This document shows positions 61,559 to 64,000 of a stretch of 64,000 bases of DNA, piece by piece (within the stretch, counting starts at the first letter, position 1; each line of letters begins with the position of its first letter). The translations under genes and the position numbers were made by a program. This DNA is from JBCBSZ01 sp039818945 (GTDB taxonomy: Bacteria > Actinomycetota > Acidimicrobiia > Acidimicrobiales > Poriferisodalaceae). Below the pieces are notes generated by a model. That model did not search any database. It saw only the letters and a list, made by a program, of their open reading frames with translations, and was not told the origin of the DNA. The stretch lies in NCBI GenBank assembly GCA_039818945.1, contig JBCBSZ010000004.1, forward strand, positions 1 through 64,000. Reading direction: 5' to 3'.

Positions 61559-63301
61559 TTGACCGAGCTGCCGGAGCGTTGGATCACCGACACCGAGATC
61601 AGTCCCCGCTTCCCGTACTACACGCGGGCGAACGCGGACGAGGTCGGGCCGGAGCCGTTCTCTCCGCTGGGGTGGAGCCTCGGTTGGGGCCGGGGCTGCG
61701 TGCCGGGGGTCGCCGACGGGTTCGTGAGCTTCGGCGTGGTGACGCTCGACGAGTTCGCGCTCGATCCGCCGGAGGTGTTCGGCAACTGGGGCGGCTACTT
61801 CTACAACCAGCTCTCGTTGCCCCGCGTGATGGGCGTCCGGATGCCCGGCGCCACGCCGGAGGCGATCGACCAGGCGTACTTCGGCGACCACCCCGGCGTG
61901 CCGCCGTACACGCCCCATCCCGACGACGACAACGCCGAGCAGGCCGCCAAGCTCGAGCAGACGATGGGCTGGGTGATGTCGACCGATGGCCACCCGACGA
62001 TGGAGGAGTGGAAGGGCAAGGCCATCGCCCTGCGCCAGGCCCGCCCCGATCTCTCGTCCCTGTCCGACGCCGAGCTCGTCGAGCGGGCCCGGGCCGTCGC
62101 CGCCGACGTCCATCAGGCCTGGGTGCCCTACTGCGAGATCTGCCTCGGTGCCTCCCTGGGTCCGGGCGCCGTGCAGATGGTCTGCGGTGCGATCGGACGT
62201 CCCGAGGCCGCGGTCCAGCTCCTCGCGGCGATCGGTGGGGTCGACTCGGCAGCGGCGTCGTTCGCGATGTGGGAGCTGAGCCGGATGGTGCGCGGCTCGG
62301 ACGAGCTGACCGCGGCGTTCGATGCGGGCGTCGACGGACTGCTGGAGCGCCTGGAGGCCTCGGGCGCCGCGGACGCGGTTGCGTTCCGCTCGGCCTTCGA
62401 CAAGCTGATCGCCGAGTTCGGGCACCGGGGTCCGAACGAGTGGGACCTCGGCGCTCCGTCGTGGGAGACCACGCCGTCGATCCCGCTCGGCATGCTCGAG
62501 CGGCTGCGATTCCAGTCCGACGACCGGGCGCCAGCCGACTCGACCGCTGCCACCGTCGCCGAGCGCGAGCGGTTGCTGGCCGAGATCAGCGAGGTCGTCG
62601 CAGAGGACGCCGAGGCCCTCGGTGCGCTGCAGGCCGGCTCGAACTCGGCCGCGGTCTTCTTCCAGCTCCGCGAGCGGGGCAAGAACACCGTGATCATGCT
62701 GCTCAACGAGGCGAAGCTGACCCTGCTCGAGCTGGGCGACCGCATGGTCGAGCGGGGAGCGATCGACGATCGGTGGAAGGTGTTCCAGCTCCTCGACGGC
62801 GAGCTCGACGACTTCATCGCCGAGCCCACCAAGATGACCGAGACGCTCGCCGAGCGGGCGGCGGTCTTCGCCGAGCTCCCCAACCGGGTCCCGCCCTACA
62901 TCATCAAGCTCGAGGAGGGTGTCCCGCCGCTGCACGACTGGCCGGTCCGTGGTGAGAGCGACGCCGCCGTCGCCACCGCCGGCGAGGTGCTCACCGGTGC
63001 CGCGGCGTCGCCGGGCACGGTCACGGGCACGGCTCGCATCGTGCTCGACCCCTTCGACGCCACGGCGCTGCAGCCCGGCGACATCATGATCGCGCCGACC
63101 ACCGACCCGTCGTGGACGCCGCTGTTCCTCCAGGCCGGTGCCGTCGTCTGCAACGTCGGCGCCATCGCCAGCCACGCCGCGATCGTGAGCCGCGAGCTCG
63201 GCGTGCCGTGTGTGGTGTCGGTGATCGAGGCGACCGACCGGATCCCCGACGGCGCGACGATCACGGTCGATGGCGCGGCGGGGACGGTGACGATCGTCTA
63301 G
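61559..63301 (+). CDS. PEP-utilising mobile-domain protein lacking the ATP-grasp domain
   Basis: A 580-residue protein. The last 85 residues are the swivelling phosphohistidine domain of PEP synthase-type enzymes (ASPGTVTGTARIV, QPGDIMIAPTTDPSWTPLF, AIASHAAIVSRELGVPCVV) with the phospho-acceptor His539. The preceding about 490 residues resemble the substrate-binding region of rifampicin phosphotransferase-like proteins (EFGHRGPNEWDL). The ATP-grasp domain that normally charges the His is absent, so a separate ATP-binding partner or another phosphodonor would be needed. TTG start with AGAGGGG upstream. Divergent from a P450; substrate unknown. Confidence 0.82.
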   Translation: MTELPERWITDTEISPRFPYYTRANADEVGPEPFSPLGWSLGWGRGCVPGVADGFVSFGVVTLDEFALDPPEVFGNWGGYFYNQLSLPRVMGVRMPGATPEAIDQAYFGDHPGVPPYTPHPDDDNAEQAAKLEQTMGWVMSTDGHPTMEEWKGKAIALRQARPDLSSLSDAELVERARAVAADVHQAWVPYCEICLGASLGPGAVQMVCGAIGRPEAAVQLLAAIGGVDSAAASFAMWELSRMVRGSDELTAAFDAGVDGLLERLEASGAADAVAFRSAFDKLIAEFGHRGPNEWDLGAPSWETTPSIPLGMLERLRFQSDDRAPADSTAATVAERERLLAEISEVVAEDAEALGALQAGSNSAAVFFQLRERGKNTVIMLLNEAKLTLLELGDRMVERGAIDDRWKVFQLLDGELDDFIAEPTKMTETLAERAAVFAELPNRVPPYIIKLEEGVPPLHDWPVRGESDAAVATAGEVLTGAAASPGTVTGTARIVLDPFDATALQPGDIMIAPTTDPSWTPLFLQAGAVVCNVGAIASHAAIVSRELGVPCVVSVIEATDRIPDGATITVDGAAGTVTIV

Positions 63302-63310
63302 CGCAGACGC

Positions 63311-63763
63311 TCACCGGCGGGCGACGACCTCGGGGTTGCCCGACCGCCAGCTCGGGATGAGGCGGCGGCGGGCGATCCGCCACCCCTCGGGGGTACGGAC
63401 CAGCTGATCGTCGTAGGTGAGGGCGACGACGAAGTGCGGCCCGCCCTCGGCGTCGCGCCGGATGTGCTGGCCGTGCAGGTAGCAGCGGCAGGTGGCGGTG
63501 TCGCCATCGACGTGGACGACGTGACTGCCGACGAGGTGCTGTGAGCCGTCGAGCGGGGTGAGCGCTCCGGCGATGACCTCGATGATGCCCTCGACACCGG
63601 TCCGCTCGCCGAGGTGGCTCCCGAAGTCGCAGACCGCGTCGGCGAGGAACACCTCGGACCGCAAGGTGTCCCAGTCGTGCTCGTCGATCGCGAAGCAGTA
63701 GCGGTTCGCGACCTGGATGATCTCGGTGACGTCGGCTGCGTTGCTCGGATCCACGGCGACCAT
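63311..63763 (-). CDS. SnoaL/NTF2-like fold protein
   Basis: A 150-residue NTF2-like protein: N-terminal helix (TEIIQVANRYCFAIDEHDWDT), EVFLADAVCDFGSH strand, a central helix (GVEGIIEVIAGALTPLD), HLVGSHVVHVDGDTATCRCY strands and the end WRIARRRLIPSW. The Tyr/Asp/His set in the pocket fits the SnoaL_4 group containing dehydratases and ring-hydroxylating dioxygenase beta-like proteins. The ATG at 63763 gives the usual length. It converges with the PEP-utilising-type gene with a nine-base gap. Confidence 0.82.
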   Translation of the reverse strand: MVAVDPSNAADVTEIIQVANRYCFAIDEHDWDTLRSEVFLADAVCDFGSHLGERTGVEGIIEVIAGALTPLDGSQHLVGSHVVHVDGDTATCRCYLHGQHIRRDAEGGPHFVVALTYDDQLVRTPEGWRIARRRLIPSWRSGNPEVVARR

Positions 63764-63799
63764 ACTGGTGCCTGGGGCCGAACGACGGGGGAGAACACC

Positions 63800-64000
63800 G
63801 TGAGTCGCTTGCGCAAGTTGGAGCTCGACGAGCTCGATCCGGATCTCCGGGAGCTGACCCAGGTCGACGATCGCACGCCGATCGAGGTCGGGCTCACCCC
63901 GATCCTCGGTCACGCACCCGATCTGGCGAAGGGCCTGATGGCGTTCGCCGGCTCGCTGAAGCGGAGGGGGACGCTGCCGCGCCGCCTCGTCGAACTGGTG
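63800..64000 (+). CDS. Carboxymuconolactone decarboxylase-like protein, N-terminal part
   Basis: The first 67 codons of a gene that runs off the window. The GTG start has GGGGGAG six bases upstream. The visible sequence, with TPILGHAPDLAKGLMAFAGS then GTLPRRLVELV, matches the helical start of the carboxymuconolactone decarboxylase/AhpD family; the redox Cys-x2-Cys, if present, would lie beyond the edge. Members are decarboxylases or peroxide-related reductases. It is divergent from the NTF2-like gene. Confidence 0.75.
   Translation, partial: MSRLRKLELDELDPDLRELTQVDDRTPIEVGLTPILGHAPDLAKGLMAFAGSLKRRGTLPRRLVELV

Overview
The window is very GC-rich (about 70% by eye), almost fully coding, and uses many GTG and some TTG starts. 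Gene content and order point to an Actinomycetota genome. The series pdtaR-polA-rpsA-coaE-uvrB-uvrA and uvrC-rapZ-gap-pgk-tpiA-secG follows the order known from mycobacteria. The fused permeases, the Asp-rich lipoprotein linkers and the lack of mycobacterial cell-wall genes suggest a deep-branching class such as Acidimicrobiia; that placement is inference. No rRNA, CRISPR array, insertion sequence, prophage or riboswitch was seen.

Layout. 1-2736: amidase (cut by the window edge), a lipoprotein c-type cytochrome, a Bcp-type peroxiredoxin and FabZ. 2750-8308: a secreted phytase-family esterase-like protein, then a minus-strand type II fatty-acid synthesis operon read fabD-fabH-fabG-acpP-fabF, in which FabD carries an extra C-terminal biotinyl/lipoyl-like domain. 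8648-8730: tRNA-Leu(CAA). 8810-17247: a small coiled-coil protein, an ANTAR response regulator, DNA polymerase I, a methyltransferase, ribosomal protein S1, CoaE and an M3 peptidase. 17313-21464: accessory stretch with a deoxyribohydrolase/TIR-like plus TPR protein, an NTF2-like protein, a membrane protein and a sigma/membrane-protein pair, with two short repeat clusters. 21572-35004: uvrB, uvrA and uvrC, interspersed with PhyH-type, Eis-type, PIG-L, SDR and nuclease-fold genes, a SecD-P1-like lipoprotein and a methyltransferase.

34987-39083: a minus-strand MoxR/DUF58/DUF4129 operon. 39134-40720: ABC-F ATPase. 40809-44644: rapZ, then the glycolytic operon gap-pgk-tpiA. 44916-50886: a complete peptide ABC importer (binding lipoprotein, two permeases, two ATPases). 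50915-51713: a PH-like membrane protein and secG. 51973-59722: a branched-chain-amino-acid-type (Liv) importer with one binding lipoprotein, livG, livF and two different LivH-LivM fusion permeases. 59742-64000: a flavin-binding-fold protein, a cytochrome P450, a PEP-utilising-type protein without its ATP-grasp domain, an NTF2-like protein and the start of a carboxymuconolactone-decarboxylase-like gene.

Two themes run across the window. First, many genes have a TANNNT box ending exactly 6-8 bases before the start codon and no Shine-Dalgarno, the pattern of leaderless transcripts; operon-internal and transport genes use GGAGG-type sites instead. Second, neighbouring genes in an operon usually overlap by ATGA or GTGA, implying translational coupling. 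Both binding-lipoprotein genes are followed by perfect GC-rich stem-loops before their permeases, which should keep binding protein in excess over transporter.
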